Assembly: GCF_017908035.1 (NCBI RefSeq)
Contig: NZ_JAEQMU010000007.1
Coordinates: forward strand, 173,609-237,608
Direction of reading: 5' to 3'
From: Sphingobacterium tabacisoli
GTDB taxonomy: Bacteria; Bacteroidota; Bacteroidia; Sphingobacteriales; Sphingobacteriaceae
DNA: 64,000 bases
Below are positions 1 through 9,300 of the stretch, in pieces. The position numbers and the translations under genes are program-made. The stretch's first letter is position 1, and every line of letters begins with the position of its first letter. Under the pieces are notes generated by a model. That model ran no database searches. It saw only the letters and a list, made by a program, of their open reading frames with translations, and was not told the DNA's origin.

Positions 1-115
1 TACCGCCCTTGCGAGGCACGAAGGAACCCCGAAGGGCTCATCGTAGATAGTTTTTTTTAATAATGAGACTGCTTCATTTCATTCGCAGTGACGGGTATCG
101 CTACCCATGAACTGC
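1..115. repeat. REP-like imperfect palindromic intergenic repeat
   Basis: The left half (about 5-30) contains TTGCGAGGCACGAAGGAACC. The right half (about 66-104), read on the minus strand, contains CACTGCGAATGAAATGAAGC. The two halves form an imperfect inverted repeat around an A/T-rich centre. The words resemble the TGCGA...GAAGC palindromic repeats scattered between genes in many bacteria, including Bacteroidota. Only one copy is seen in this window, so the repeat status comes from resemblance alone. It may extend left of the window edge. Confidence 0.5.
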
Positions 116-186
116 ACTTATCTACTTGGAATAAACGAAGAATAGTATTATTTTAGACCATACTTAAACATAAACGCTACTATATT

Positions 187-1608
187 ATGAACAAACGGGA
201 ATTTTTAAAAAGCAGTGCAATAGGTGCGTTGGGGCTTCTTCTTTCGCCTTCTATTCTAAAAGCTTTCCCTACAGATCGCCGCTTGCGGACTGCACACATC
301 GGTGTTGGCGGCATGGGCAGGGCAGACTTGGATGCCATTTCCTCCCATCCGAATGTGGATATTTTCGCGTTATGCGATGTGGATGCCATAAACCTAGGTG
401 AAGCGCACAAACTACACCCTAAAGCTCGTATCTTTTCCGATTATCGGAAGATGTTGGCGGAACTTGGTGACCAGATTGACGCCGTCATCGTATCCACCCC
501 CGATCATACCCATGCTCCGGCTTCCCTATTGGCCATGCAGATGAATAAACCTGTTTATTGCCAAAAGCCCCTAACGCATTACGTATCCGAATCACGTGAA
601 ATGAAAAGAGTGGCAGCTGAAAAAAAATTAGTCACTCAGATGGGTATTCAGGTACATTCTTTTTACGACTATAAGCTGGCTACACTTTTGATCCAGTCTG
701 GTATAATCGGAAAGGTGCACACCGTACACGCCTGGTCTCCAAAAAACCACGGCTACGATGGCCCACCTCCCCAAGGAGAGGACCCAATCCCAGAAACCCT
801 AGACTGGAACTTATGGGCAGGCACATCGCCTAAAAGACCCTATAAAAAAGATGTATATCACCCAGGACGCTGGAGACAAATAATGGACTACGGTTGCGGA
901 ACGTTGGGCGATATGGGTGTACATATCTTTGATACCCCATATAATGCACTCCAGCTTGACGTACCACGTACGATCATCAACGAGTGCCGACCTACGAACG
1001 GATTTGGTTTTCCGGAGCACAATAAAGTTACCTATGAATTCCCAGGTACCGCATATACTACCTCATCGTTAAAATGGATCTGGTATGATGGCCCCGGTGC
1101 GCCAGCAATCAATGAAGACCTAACGCTACCCAATATGCAAGCTGCTAAAAAAGAGGTAAAGAAACAGGACGATCCAGGGGTGTTATCTTTAGACCCAGGA
1201 ATAGCAGGCGATGGCCAACTCCCTGAGCAGGGCGCTATGTTTGTCGGTACCAAAGGACGTTTGTTATTGCCACACTTCATGCAGCTACCACGAAAAATAG
1301 TTGATGGTCAATATGTTGATATCTCTACAGAAATAGAAAAGGTATCAGCCAAGCACAATCTAGGTAAGCCCGTCCGTGATTATGATAAGGAAGGTGCTAA
1401 GCACTATCACCAGTTTGTAGACGCCTGTTTGGGTAAAGCAGAATGTTCTGCTCCTTTTGATTATGCTTCCCGACTGACAGAAACCATTCTTTTAGGCACT
1501 ATTGCCGGACGCTTCCCTGGGGAAACCTTGCATTGGGATGCTAAAAAGGCTAAATTTAAAGAAGAAAAAGCAAACCAATATTTACAAGGTAACTATAGGT
1601 CTTTTTAA
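187..1608 (+). CDS. Gfo/Idh/MocA family oxidoreductase, probably exported
   Basis: A 473-residue NAD(P)-dependent oxidoreductase of the Gfo/Idh/MocA family, which typically acts on sugars or inositols. The N-terminus KREFLKSSAIGALGLLL looks like a Tat-type signal with KR in place of RR, so the protein is probably periplasmic. A Rossmann segment with GVGGMGRADL lies at about residues 37-46, followed by LCDVDA. The family substrate motif appears as CQKPLTH near residue 125, with Q where EKP is usual. The C-terminal half contains GTLGDMGVH, typical of the alpha/beta substrate domain of exported Bacteroidota members. It is followed at once by a strong terminator, so it appears monocistronic. The substrate cannot be told. 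Confidence 0.9.
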   Translation: MNKREFLKSSAIGALGLLLSPSILKAFPTDRRLRTAHIGVGGMGRADLDAISSHPNVDIFALCDVDAINLGEAHKLHPKARIFSDYRKMLAELGDQIDAVIVSTPDHTHAPASLLAMQMNKPVYCQKPLTHYVSESREMKRVAAEKKLVTQMGIQVHSFYDYKLATLLIQSGIIGKVHTVHAWSPKNHGYDGPPPQGEDPIPETLDWNLWAGTSPKRPYKKDVYHPGRWRQIMDYGCGTLGDMGVHIFDTPYNALQLDVPRTIINECRPTNGFGFPEHNKVTYEFPGTAYTTSSLKWIWYDGPGAPAINEDLTLPNMQAAKKEVKKQDDPGVLSLDPGIAGDGQLPEQGAMFVGTKGRLLLPHFMQLPRKIVDGQYVDISTEIEKVSAKHNLGKPVRDYDKEGAKHYHQFVDACLGKAECSAPFDYASRLTETILLGTIAGRFPGETLHWDAKKAKFKEEKANQYLQGNYRSF

Positions 1609-1630
1609 ACAACTACTGTTTATTTTATAC

Positions 1631-1667
1631 AGAAAAGGTTTCTATCCTAAGGATAGAAACCTTTTCT
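1631..1667 (+). terminator. Strong hairpin after the oxidoreductase gene
   Basis: A perfect 17-bp inverted repeat with a 3-nt loop (arms AGAAAAGGTTTCTATCC at 1631-1647 and its complement at 1651-1667). It lies 22 nt after the stop codon and its right arm ends in a T-rich run. The symmetry would let it work in both directions. Confidence 0.85.
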
Positions 1668-1861
1668 GTTACATGATCAAGCTAGAAGTCTTCTGAGAGG
1701 CAAAATTTGCTTATGTGACTTATTTTCATTATATTACAAAATTCAGACTAAATCATACAAACCGTCTGAACAGATTTCTTTCGATTTTCGAACGATATCT
1801 TAGGGATAAACAAACACATCACACGCTCCCTTGTATTCAAAATAAAAAAATCACTAAGCAT

Positions 1862-2146
1862 ATGAACAATAACATTTTAATACATTACCCCAAGGCAAAC
1901 TCGAGGCCCGTTAGTGTCAACTACAAAGTATCGAATGAAGGTGACCTGAAAACAATTACCTGTATTGTCCCCGATAAAGACAACACCCCATCCTGGCTTG
2001 AATTACAGAAATTCGAACTCGTTGCCATGAAATTTGACAATGCCTATGACCTGGTATTCGAACAGCGCAAATTTGACCGCAATCTAGATACTGTATTATT
2101 CTTAGACAAAGTCTTCGAAAAGATTATGGATTTGAGGCAAGCATGA
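1862..2146 (+). CDS. Small protein of unknown function (94 aa)
   Basis: I chose the ATG at 1862 (MNNNILIHYPKANSRPV). The 49 in-frame codons upstream are A/T-rich and do not look like protein. The product is soluble, with no signal peptide or membrane segment, and is mixed alpha/beta in composition with a charged C-terminal half. It lies 48 bp ahead of mrp on the same strand, so the two may be co-transcribed, although mrp also has a promoter-like sequence of its own. I do not recognise the family. Confidence 0.7.
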   Translation: MNNNILIHYPKANSRPVSVNYKVSNEGDLKTITCIVPDKDNTPSWLELQKFELVAMKFDNAYDLVFEQRKFDRNLDTVLFLDKVFEKIMDLRQA

Positions 2147-2168
2147 CATGTTTGTCTACAGCAATGTG

Positions 2169-2176
2169 TAGCTTTG
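2169..2176 (+). promoter_or_regulatory. Candidate -7 element for mrp
   Basis: TAGCTTTG fits the Bacteroidota TAnnTTTG consensus and lies 18 nt before the mrp start. No well-spaced TTG -33 element is obvious, so this is tentative. Confidence 0.4.
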
Positions 2177-2194
2177 TAATAGAATTACGAAGTT

Positions 2195-3253
2195 ATGATT
2201 ACAAAAGAGCAGATATTACACGCATTGAGCCATGTAGAGGATCCGGATTTGAAAAAAGATCTGGTGACACTCCATATGATTCAAAATATTGAGATATATC
2301 CGAACAAATTAAAATTTGATGTGGTACTCACCACACCGGCATGCCCGATGAAAGGGCATATCGAGCACGCCTGTCGTAACGCGATTGCCCTATTTGTGGA
2401 CAAGGATATCGAAGTCGAGATCAACATGACTTCCAATGTGACAAGTGTAGACACCTCACAGCTTAAAGGCATCAAAAATATTATTCTTGTTTCCTCAGGA
2501 AAAGGTGGTGTGGGTAAGTCTACCGTAGCCAGCAACCTTGCATTAGCCCTAGCCGAATCAGGGGCTAAGACAGGGCTACTCGATGCAGATATCTATGGCC
2601 CATCGCTACCGATTATGTTCGGTCTAGAAGGTGCTAAACCAATGGCTACGCAGATGCCGGATGGTAAAACGAAAATCGAACCCATCGAGAAGTTTGGATT
2701 GAAACTTCTTTCTATTGGTTTTTTCACCGATCCCAACCAACCTATCCCTTGGCGTGGTCCTATGGCGACAGCAGCGATCAAGCAACTCTTTAACGATGCT
2801 GATTGGGGCGAACTGGATTATCTGATCGTGGATATGCCACCGGGTACGGGCGACATTCATATCACCGTATCGCAGACCTACCCTATTTCGGGGGCTGTCA
2901 TCGTGACCACACCGCAACAGGTAGCACTTGCTGATGCAATCAAAGGAATAGCGATGTACCAGATGGAAGGTATCAATGTACCTATCGTCGGTATTGTAGA
3001 AAACATGGCTTACTTTACGCCTGCTGAACTGCCCGAAAACAAATACTATATCTTTGGTAAGGATGGTGGCAAGCGATTGGCAGAAGACAATAAAGTTCCA
3101 TTCCTAGGCGAAATTCCATTGATCAAAGCCATCAGTGATGCCGGAGACAACGGCTTCCCTGTAGTACTGGACGGAGACGAGGATATATCCGAATCATACA
3201 AAAGTATAGCCGGTCGTGTAGCTCAGGAAGTCAGCATATTGGCGAATAGATAA
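2195..3253 (+). CDS. mrp: Mrp/NBP35-family Fe-S cluster carrier ATPase
   Basis: A 352-residue P-loop ATPase of the Mrp/ApbC/NBP35 family, which binds and hands over Fe-S clusters in the cytosol. An N-terminal MIP18/DUF59 domain (about residues 1-85) is followed by the ATPase domain. That domain has the deviant Walker A GKGGVGKST near residue 104, LLDADIYGPS, and the switch segment DYLIVDMPPGTGD. The CxxC used by some members to bridge a cluster is not present in the usual C-terminal place: the sequence reads VENMAYF where many homologues have MSYF with cysteines. Bacteroidota Mrp often lacks it. The gene ends directly in a terminator. Confidence 0.92.
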   Translation: MITKEQILHALSHVEDPDLKKDLVTLHMIQNIEIYPNKLKFDVVLTTPACPMKGHIEHACRNAIALFVDKDIEVEINMTSNVTSVDTSQLKGIKNIILVSSGKGGVGKSTVASNLALALAESGAKTGLLDADIYGPSLPIMFGLEGAKPMATQMPDGKTKIEPIEKFGLKLLSIGFFTDPNQPIPWRGPMATAAIKQLFNDADWGELDYLIVDMPPGTGDIHITVSQTYPISGAVIVTTPQQVALADAIKGIAMYQMEGINVPIVGIVENMAYFTPAELPENKYYIFGKDGGKRLAEDNKVPFLGEIPLIKAISDAGDNGFPVVLDGDEDISESYKSIAGRVAQEVSILANR

Positions 3254-3290
3254 TATTTAAAGAGCAGGCCTAGCCTGCTCTTTAAATATT
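3252..3290. terminator. Bidirectional-type hairpin after mrp
   Basis: Arms AATATTTAAAGAGCAGGC (3252-3269) and its exact complement (3273-3290) with a CTA loop form an 18-bp perfect stem. The stem starts inside the mrp stop codon. Confidence 0.85.
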
Positions 3291-4079
3291 ACTGTTAAAG
3301 TCTTAAAACAAACCAGAACTGTTAACATATTCATTTAGACAAAACACCTCTGATAATACCTTCCGCTTCTAATAAAAAATCAGCCAGTACTTTATTTTCC
3401 CAGTAATTTTACTTGAGCTCAAATCAGCCTGTAGAACATTCTATATACCGATATAAAACTGTTGAAATCATCACTTCTTCGCTAAAAATCAATATAAAAG
3501 AACGCCCTCTCGCTACGTAACATGGATACATTCTTGTACAAGTAGATGAGAAACTGAACCAAAAAGATTAGAAACCAGCAACAGTAATTGAGAGTCTGGT
3601 CTACGTTTGTGACAGACTCATACCAGTATCTGCTATTTTTAGATCACTTTCTACAGTTGCTACGCAGCAATTGGGGACAAAATCATGATTCTATCCGTAA
3701 CTGCTCTTACTTTACGGCTTACCTGTACCAGACTACGAGAAACTGAACAAAGACTATCACGCTCTTAATTAACTATAGAGAATATTCATTACCAATTAAA
3801 GCAAACTATCTTTTCCTTAAACGCATGTTACGTAGCGAGAGAATAGACAATGAAGACTTTCTTTTATAGTTGCACAGCATTATTTGTTACTTGTACCAGA
3901 TCAAGAACTATTCGTATACCATTGCCAAATACTTAATACCCTAAATGTGAAAGTAGTATCACTTCACAGATATGCCTCGGAGCATTCGCAAAGACTCGTA
4001 TCATAACTTCTTAATTGTGTGTCCATTTAAGTTTTAGTATATTGAGTCTGCTTATTAATGACGTGCATTTATAAACTAC
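3291..4079. other. Gene-free stretch of about 790 bp
   Basis: No ORF of credible length or composition is seen on either strand. The region is A/T-rich. It holds an 18-bp inverted repeat (listed separately), a small perfect hairpin TTGCTACGCAGCAA near 3656-3669, and short similar words such as GAGAAACTGAAC near 3548 and 3741. It may be decayed coding or mobile DNA, or it may hold an unrecognised RNA. Confidence 0.5.
3507..3841. repeat. Segment bounded by 18-bp perfect inverted repeats
   Basis: CTCTCGCTACGTAACATG at 3507-3524 recurs as its exact reverse complement at 3824-3841. The two enclose about 300 bp without a gene. This length of match is far beyond chance at such close range. It could be a small non-autonomous element or a recombination site pair. 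I see no clear target-site duplication next to the arms. Confidence 0.6.
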
Positions 4080-4100
4080 TTGACCTTTTTTGTTTTAATT

Positions 4101-4730
4101 ATGAAGTATATCCGTGCAAAAGCGAACTTTTTCCGATTGGCCGATGAGAAGTTAATTGTCTTGGGAGCCCGCATTATAGAGTGCATGAAGACATCAGAGG
4201 TCTTTACCGATCCCACTCCTACCATAGTACAATTGGAAGAAGCTTATGAGGCCTACTATGAAGCGGTAGTACCAGCGGCTAGTCGAAGTAGAGAGACACA
4301 AGCCCTGAAACGTGAACGGAAGCGCGTACTGGCAGATTTATTTCAGCAACTCGTCTATTACGTCAATACAGTAGCGGACGGACAGTTATCCCTGCTATAC
4401 AGCTCCGGTTTTCCAGTGTTGACCGGCAAGCGAACAGGCGTAATCCCAGACACCCCAACAGGGATAGTACTGGAGGACGGTAGACGGACCGGTGAGGTCG
4501 CGTTCCGCTTTACCCCAGTAGGTAGGGACATGCAGTATGAATATAGCTTTGCCGTAGAAGACTTAAACAAAAAAGAGTTGGTATGGGGAGAATCCTTATT
4601 TACTACTAGATCCTTCAAAACCTATCAGGATGGGTTTACTGCAGGAATCTACATTTACTTTAAAGTCAGAGCTCGCAACAAAAACGGAGTAAGCGATTGG
4701 TCTACAGCAGTTCGTTTTTTGGTGCGGTAA
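4101..4730 (+). CDS. Fibronectin type III-like protein, function unknown
   Basis: The preferred start is the ATG at 4101 (MKYIRAKANFFRLADEKL), giving 209 aa. An earlier ATG at 4080 adds seven hydrophobic residues. The N-terminal half is helical and lacks a signal peptide. The C-terminal half ends YFKVRARNKNGVSDWSTAVRF, the pattern of the last strands of a fibronectin III domain (a Tyr-x-Val-Arg-Ala run, then Asn-Lys-Asn-Gly and Ser-x-Trp-Ser). The gene stands alone between the gene-free stretch and a terminator. Similar small proteins occur in other Bacteroidota, often several per genome, but I know of no assigned role. Confidence 0.75.
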   Translation: MKYIRAKANFFRLADEKLIVLGARIIECMKTSEVFTDPTPTIVQLEEAYEAYYEAVVPAASRSRETQALKRERKRVLADLFQQLVYYVNTVADGQLSLLYSSGFPVLTGKRTGVIPDTPTGIVLEDGRRTGEVAFRFTPVGRDMQYEYSFAVEDLNKKELVWGESLFTTRSFKTYQDGFTAGIYIYFKVRARNKNGVSDWSTAVRFLVR

Positions 4731-4810
4731 GCTAAACATTTAGAGTTCAACTCTCCAAAGTTTCTCCGAACAACATGTTTTACTGACTAACATTGGCGAT
4801 TTAAGTGGTC

Positions 4811-4842
4811 AAAAAGGGAGACGATCAACTGTCTCCCTTTTT
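4811..4842. terminator. Bidirectional terminator between convergent genes
   Basis: AAAAAGGGAGAC (4811-4822) pairs with GTCTCCCTTTTT (4831-4842) across an 8-nt loop, with T runs on both strands. It serves the fibronectin-like gene and the minus-strand SusD gene. Confidence 0.9.
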
Positions 4843-4851
4843 TATTTTATA

Positions 4852-6351
4852 TTACATAGCATTTTGTTTCACAACACCTAAAGTTCGATCTATCTCACCT
4901 TGAGGTATCAAGAACTCCCATTGCTTATCACCAACAGGGACATCAAATGTAACTGTCAGAGTAGCATTATGGTTTGCTCCATTTCTATCCAACGCCATAT
5001 TTAAACGTTTTAGATCATAAAATCTAAAACCTTCCCCCCACAACTCGACTCTACGGTGTGTAAGAATTTCCTCAACCAAAGCTCCCCCACTATTCGTTGA
5101 TAAAACGTATGCAGGATCTCTGGTGATTACCAGATCGTACAATGCTTTTCGTGCATCAATCTCACGTCCAGATAAGTTAGCAAGAGCCTCAGCCTCTATA
5201 AGATACATTTCAGCAGCTCTCATAAACATTAGATCACCATTACTATTTGCAGGATTAGGCAACGTAAACTTTCTAGTCATATACGGTTGGCGAACTCCAC
5301 TTGCTGCCACAGGAAACCCCACTTCTTTGGCTGTGGGATCCCATAGCTTCTTTCTAATATCGGTTGCTGATATTTTATTATACAACAATGAACTAATTGC
5401 CTTCGGGTTCCCTCTCGTATTGGTCGAACTGAAGTTACCTATATACGCGTAAAACGAGAAGAAATAAGTTGGTTGATCTTCCCGATGTTGGATACCCCAC
5501 ATCCATTCCGAATTTGAAAAATTAACAAAAGAATTCAAGTATTGATTTCCGGTCATTAATGAAAAACCGGTTCTTGCCTCTTTCGCCATTTGGGCTGCAA
5601 CATCATAATTCTGCTGCGTCAATGATACTCTTGCCTTAATTCCTTTTGCTACGTTTACGTTTAGATGAGAGATATCTGGTCTAGCAACAGCGTTGCCAAA
5701 GAGACCAATAGCTTCATCTAAGTCTTTATTGATTTGTGTATATACCTCCTCAACAGAGTTTCTCGGTATGGCTCCTACAGTCTTTTCAAGAATCAAAGAC
5801 ATCCCCATAGATGAGTTATCTCCCCCCTTAACGTAGCGCTTACCAAAAAGCTGTACCATTTGATAATAACTCCAAGCTCGATAAGTAAATGCTTGTGCTT
5901 TTAGAAAATTCCTCTCTTCTTGAGGCCCAACCGCAGCATCGATGTTTGCAATGATTTCATTGGCATTTCCTATCAATGCATAATAAAACCCATAATTAAA
6001 GGTCAAAATACTAGCATTAATATTTCTATGAGAAAGCCATTTATACTCTGAATTAAAGAATCCATTAGCTGCTCCAGTCATTACAAAATCCTCACCTAAC
6101 ACCTCCATATAGAGCATATTACCAGACTGACCTCCGGCAGCCTGATTACTATGCCATTGTGCATACATCAATCTATGCATTCCATTGATCGCCGCATATG
6201 CGTTCTTTGTCGTTGCAAATGTAGTCGACGGAGCGATTCTTGTCGTAGGATCCTTTTGCAAGAATTCTTTCTTACAAGAAGAGAACAGACATACTAATAC
6301 TACAAGAGAAAGAAAACTGCTATTTATGTTTATTTTTCCAATTAGTCTCAT
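4852..6351 (-). CDS. SusD/RagB-family nutrient-binding lipoprotein (pair 1)
   Basis: A surface lipoprotein that caps a SusC channel and binds its substrate. The start is taken at 6351 (MRLIGKININSSFL). It gives a signal peptide with lipobox LFSSC followed by KKEFLQKDP, the usual SusD N-terminus, and leaves 4 bp after the SusC stop. Longer readings would overlap SusC. The length is 499 aa with the TPR-like helical core (KAQAFTYRAWSYYQMVQLFG). The C-terminus RRVELWGEGFRFYDLKRL closely matches the SusD of pair 3 (17721-19175), so the two belong to one subfamily. No CAZyme is nearby, so the ligand is unknown. Confidence 0.93.
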   Translation of the reverse strand: MRLIGKININSSFLSLVVLVCLFSSCKKEFLQKDPTTRIAPSTTFATTKNAYAAINGMHRLMYAQWHSNQAAGGQSGNMLYMEVLGEDFVMTGAANGFFNSEYKWLSHRNINASILTFNYGFYYALIGNANEIIANIDAAVGPQEERNFLKAQAFTYRAWSYYQMVQLFGKRYVKGGDNSSMGMSLILEKTVGAIPRNSVEEVYTQINKDLDEAIGLFGNAVARPDISHLNVNVAKGIKARVSLTQQNYDVAAQMAKEARTGFSLMTGNQYLNSFVNFSNSEWMWGIQHREDQPTYFFSFYAYIGNFSSTNTRGNPKAISSLLYNKISATDIRKKLWDPTAKEVGFPVAASGVRQPYMTRKFTLPNPANSNGDLMFMRAAEMYLIEAEALANLSGREIDARKALYDLVITRDPAYVLSTNSGGALVEEILTHRRVELWGEGFRFYDLKRLNMALDRNGANHNATLTVTFDVPVGDKQWEFLIPQGEIDRTLGVVKQNAM

Positions 6352-6355
6352 AACA

Positions 6356-9300
6356 TTAAAATCCGAAGTTAAAACCAAAATTAACTGTCCTTGCGTGGGT
6401 ATATGCCGAATTATCCGTTGGTGAAGTAATCCCTCCAACAGGATTAAAACCTTTCCTACCTGACCAATAAAACAGATTCTCTGCACTAGCAAACACCCTT
6501 GCTCGTTTAATTCCCACTTTCGATATGACTTGGCTCGGCAATCGATAGGCAAAATTAACTGAGCTAATATTCAAGTAGGATGCTTTCTGTAACCATCTTG
6601 ACGAGGCAGCTCCATTTTGTGCAGTACGATTTAAATCCATTAATGGAATATCCGATACATCTCCAGGGTTCTTCCATGCTCCAAATAAATCGCGATGAAG
6701 ATTCGCTCCATTCGACGGCCCCGAAGACATTAATCCAGCATACTGTCCTTCATAAAAATATCCACCAAGACTGTATGTCAACACAAAGCCGAAGTCAAAA
6801 TCTTTATAAGAAAAGCTATTGACAATGCTTCCATAGACCGGAGGTAAGGCAGATTTATTCAACCAATCTTGACGTGCGGAATTATGATCAAATGTAATTG
6901 TATCGACAACACCGTTTCCCTTATCAATAAGTTTATGATCTACATTTTTCGGATCATATGCAACATCTTCTGACAATCCCAAATACATCGCCCTTCCTGT
7001 TTCAGGATCCACACCATAGTATGTCCGTGTATAATAATCATACATTGACCTACCTACAGCTCTTTTATATGGGGAAGAAACAATCTCTGGGGTTTCCTCA
7101 GGCATTTTAGTCATTTTGTTCTTAATAGTCGTCAGGTTCAATGTTAGATTCCAATTAAAATCTGGCTTCCGAATTAAATTTCCAGTCAAAGAGACCTCGA
7201 ATCCTTTATTCGTCACAGAACCGACATTTTTTTGTATAGAATAAGATCCACTGGTTGTACCTCCATTATGGTAAGGCTGATTCACATTGAAAAGTAACCC
7301 GTTCGAGTTTCTATGATAATACTCCATTGTACCATGAATACGTCCCTTCAAGAAGGAGAAATCTACACCAACATCAAGTGGCTGTTGTGACTCCCATGTC
7401 AAATCCGGACTTCCCAATGAGGTCAAAACAGCGCCAGGAGCTGAAGCGTTATTATAACCGATAGAATATCCTGGTTGATATGGATAATAGTTCTGATCTC
7501 CAGATGATGTTAGTAACTGTGCATTCCCAAGTTTCCCATATGAAGCTCTAACTTTTAATAGATCAGTAAAATCATTCTTAAAAAACTCCTCTTTATCCAA
7601 ACGCCAAGCTCCTCCAATTGACCAAAAATTTGCCCATCGCAGGTTAGATATGAAGCGGGAATTACCATCCCTACGTATCATCGCGCTTAGATAATACTTA
7701 TTGTCAAAATTGTAATTTGCTCGTGCAAAGTAGCTCTCGATAGTACCTTCTAACAATCCTGAAGTTAGAGAACTGATATCTGAAAAATTTGAAAAAGTAT
7801 ATAAGCCGTCAAAGCCTTGCCCAGTACGCCTACCAGATATTTCGTCTAACCGATAAGAGTAATTTTCATGTCCAAGAACGGTTTCGAGATTATGGTCACC
7901 CAAATTATTATTACTACGTAACAATTGATTGAATGTATAGTTGAATGTTCTATACCAGTACTGATTATACCGACCAGCAGGAGCACCATCTCCAACCTCT
8001 GTATTCTCATACCCTTCTTCTCGGTAACTGGTAATATCTGGACTAAAAGTAGTACTAAACGTCAACCACGGTAAAATATTCACATCAATATACGCTCTTG
8101 CAGAAACAAAATCTCTATTCGCTTTACTTTGATTCTTGAGTGTTTCAGCTAATGCGTGCCGCCCGCTGTTAAAAGGTCTTGACAAGCCAAACTCAGAAAC
8201 CAGATTTCCATAATCGTACCGTCTATTTCCTAAATTATCGTACAACATCTCACCTGTTGTAGGATCGTGCACATACACAGGATATATTGGTGCAATAGCT
8301 CTTGAAAAATAGAAAGGATTATTTATACTCCCAGAAGCCGATGAAGCATAATCGTAAACATTACTTGCTCCAGATAAGTTGATTCCTGTTTTTAACCAAG
8401 AAGCTATTTCAGTATTCGCATTAACTCTACCCTGAAAACGATCCATCGAAGACCGCAATCCCCATCCATTATCTTCTAAGTAACTCATTGAAGCGTAAAT
8501 ATCTGTTTTCCTTATTCCTGTCGAATAGTTAATACCATATTCATTACGTCTCCCTTTTCTTGTCGACTCATCTTCCCAAGATGGAGCTCCTTTATATTTT
8601 ATTTGAGCATTAGAATTAAGCTTGCCATTGACATCTACCAACTCATTATTCGCAACATTAAACGCATTATACCCCCCTAAATATTGAACGATATCATTAT
8701 ATGTCTTTCCATTGTAAATCTGTTGACCTGCTGAATTTCGAGGTAGTAGTCCTGATCCGATCTGACGAGCAATATCTAAAGGTATACGATTTGCAGCCGA
8801 GGAAGCATAGGCTAAACTATTGGTATAGGCTTGCCACATTAATTCATAGTATTCTCCCGCAGAAACTGTATTATAATTAGGTACCCCGTTCTCGTTATAC
8901 CCGATTTGTACCTGAGCATTAAAATCTGCTTTCCCTTCTTTACCTCGCTTAGTTGTCACCATGATTACTCCATTAGCACCTCTTGAGCCATACATAGCAA
9001 TTGTTGCCGCATCTTTCAATACGGTAACACTCTCCACATCCGCAGGGTTTATATTGGCCATACCCCCATCAAACGGAGCCCCATCTACAACGATTAAGGC
9101 ATTATTTGATGCAGAATAAGATCCAATACCGCGAATACGAATATTAGGTGAAGAACCTGGAGCTCCAGATGGTGCCGATGTTTGTAAACCAGGTCCAGCT
9201 CCCTGCAAGGCAGTCAACACATTGGAAATCGGTCTTTTGTCAATCTCTTTTGTACCAATCTGTGTTGCTGACCCCGTGAAGTCAGATCTCTTAACCGTTC

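Noticed and set aside
585..605. TCACGTGAAA inside the oxidoreductase gene resembles half of a parS site.
   Set aside because: The left half does not match, it lies in a coding region, and it is over 50 kb from parAB.
6352..6552. A longer N-terminus for the SusD of pair 1, starting at 6552.
   Set aside because: It would overlap SusC by about 200 bp and bury the lipoprotein signal peptide. The start at 6351 explains both.
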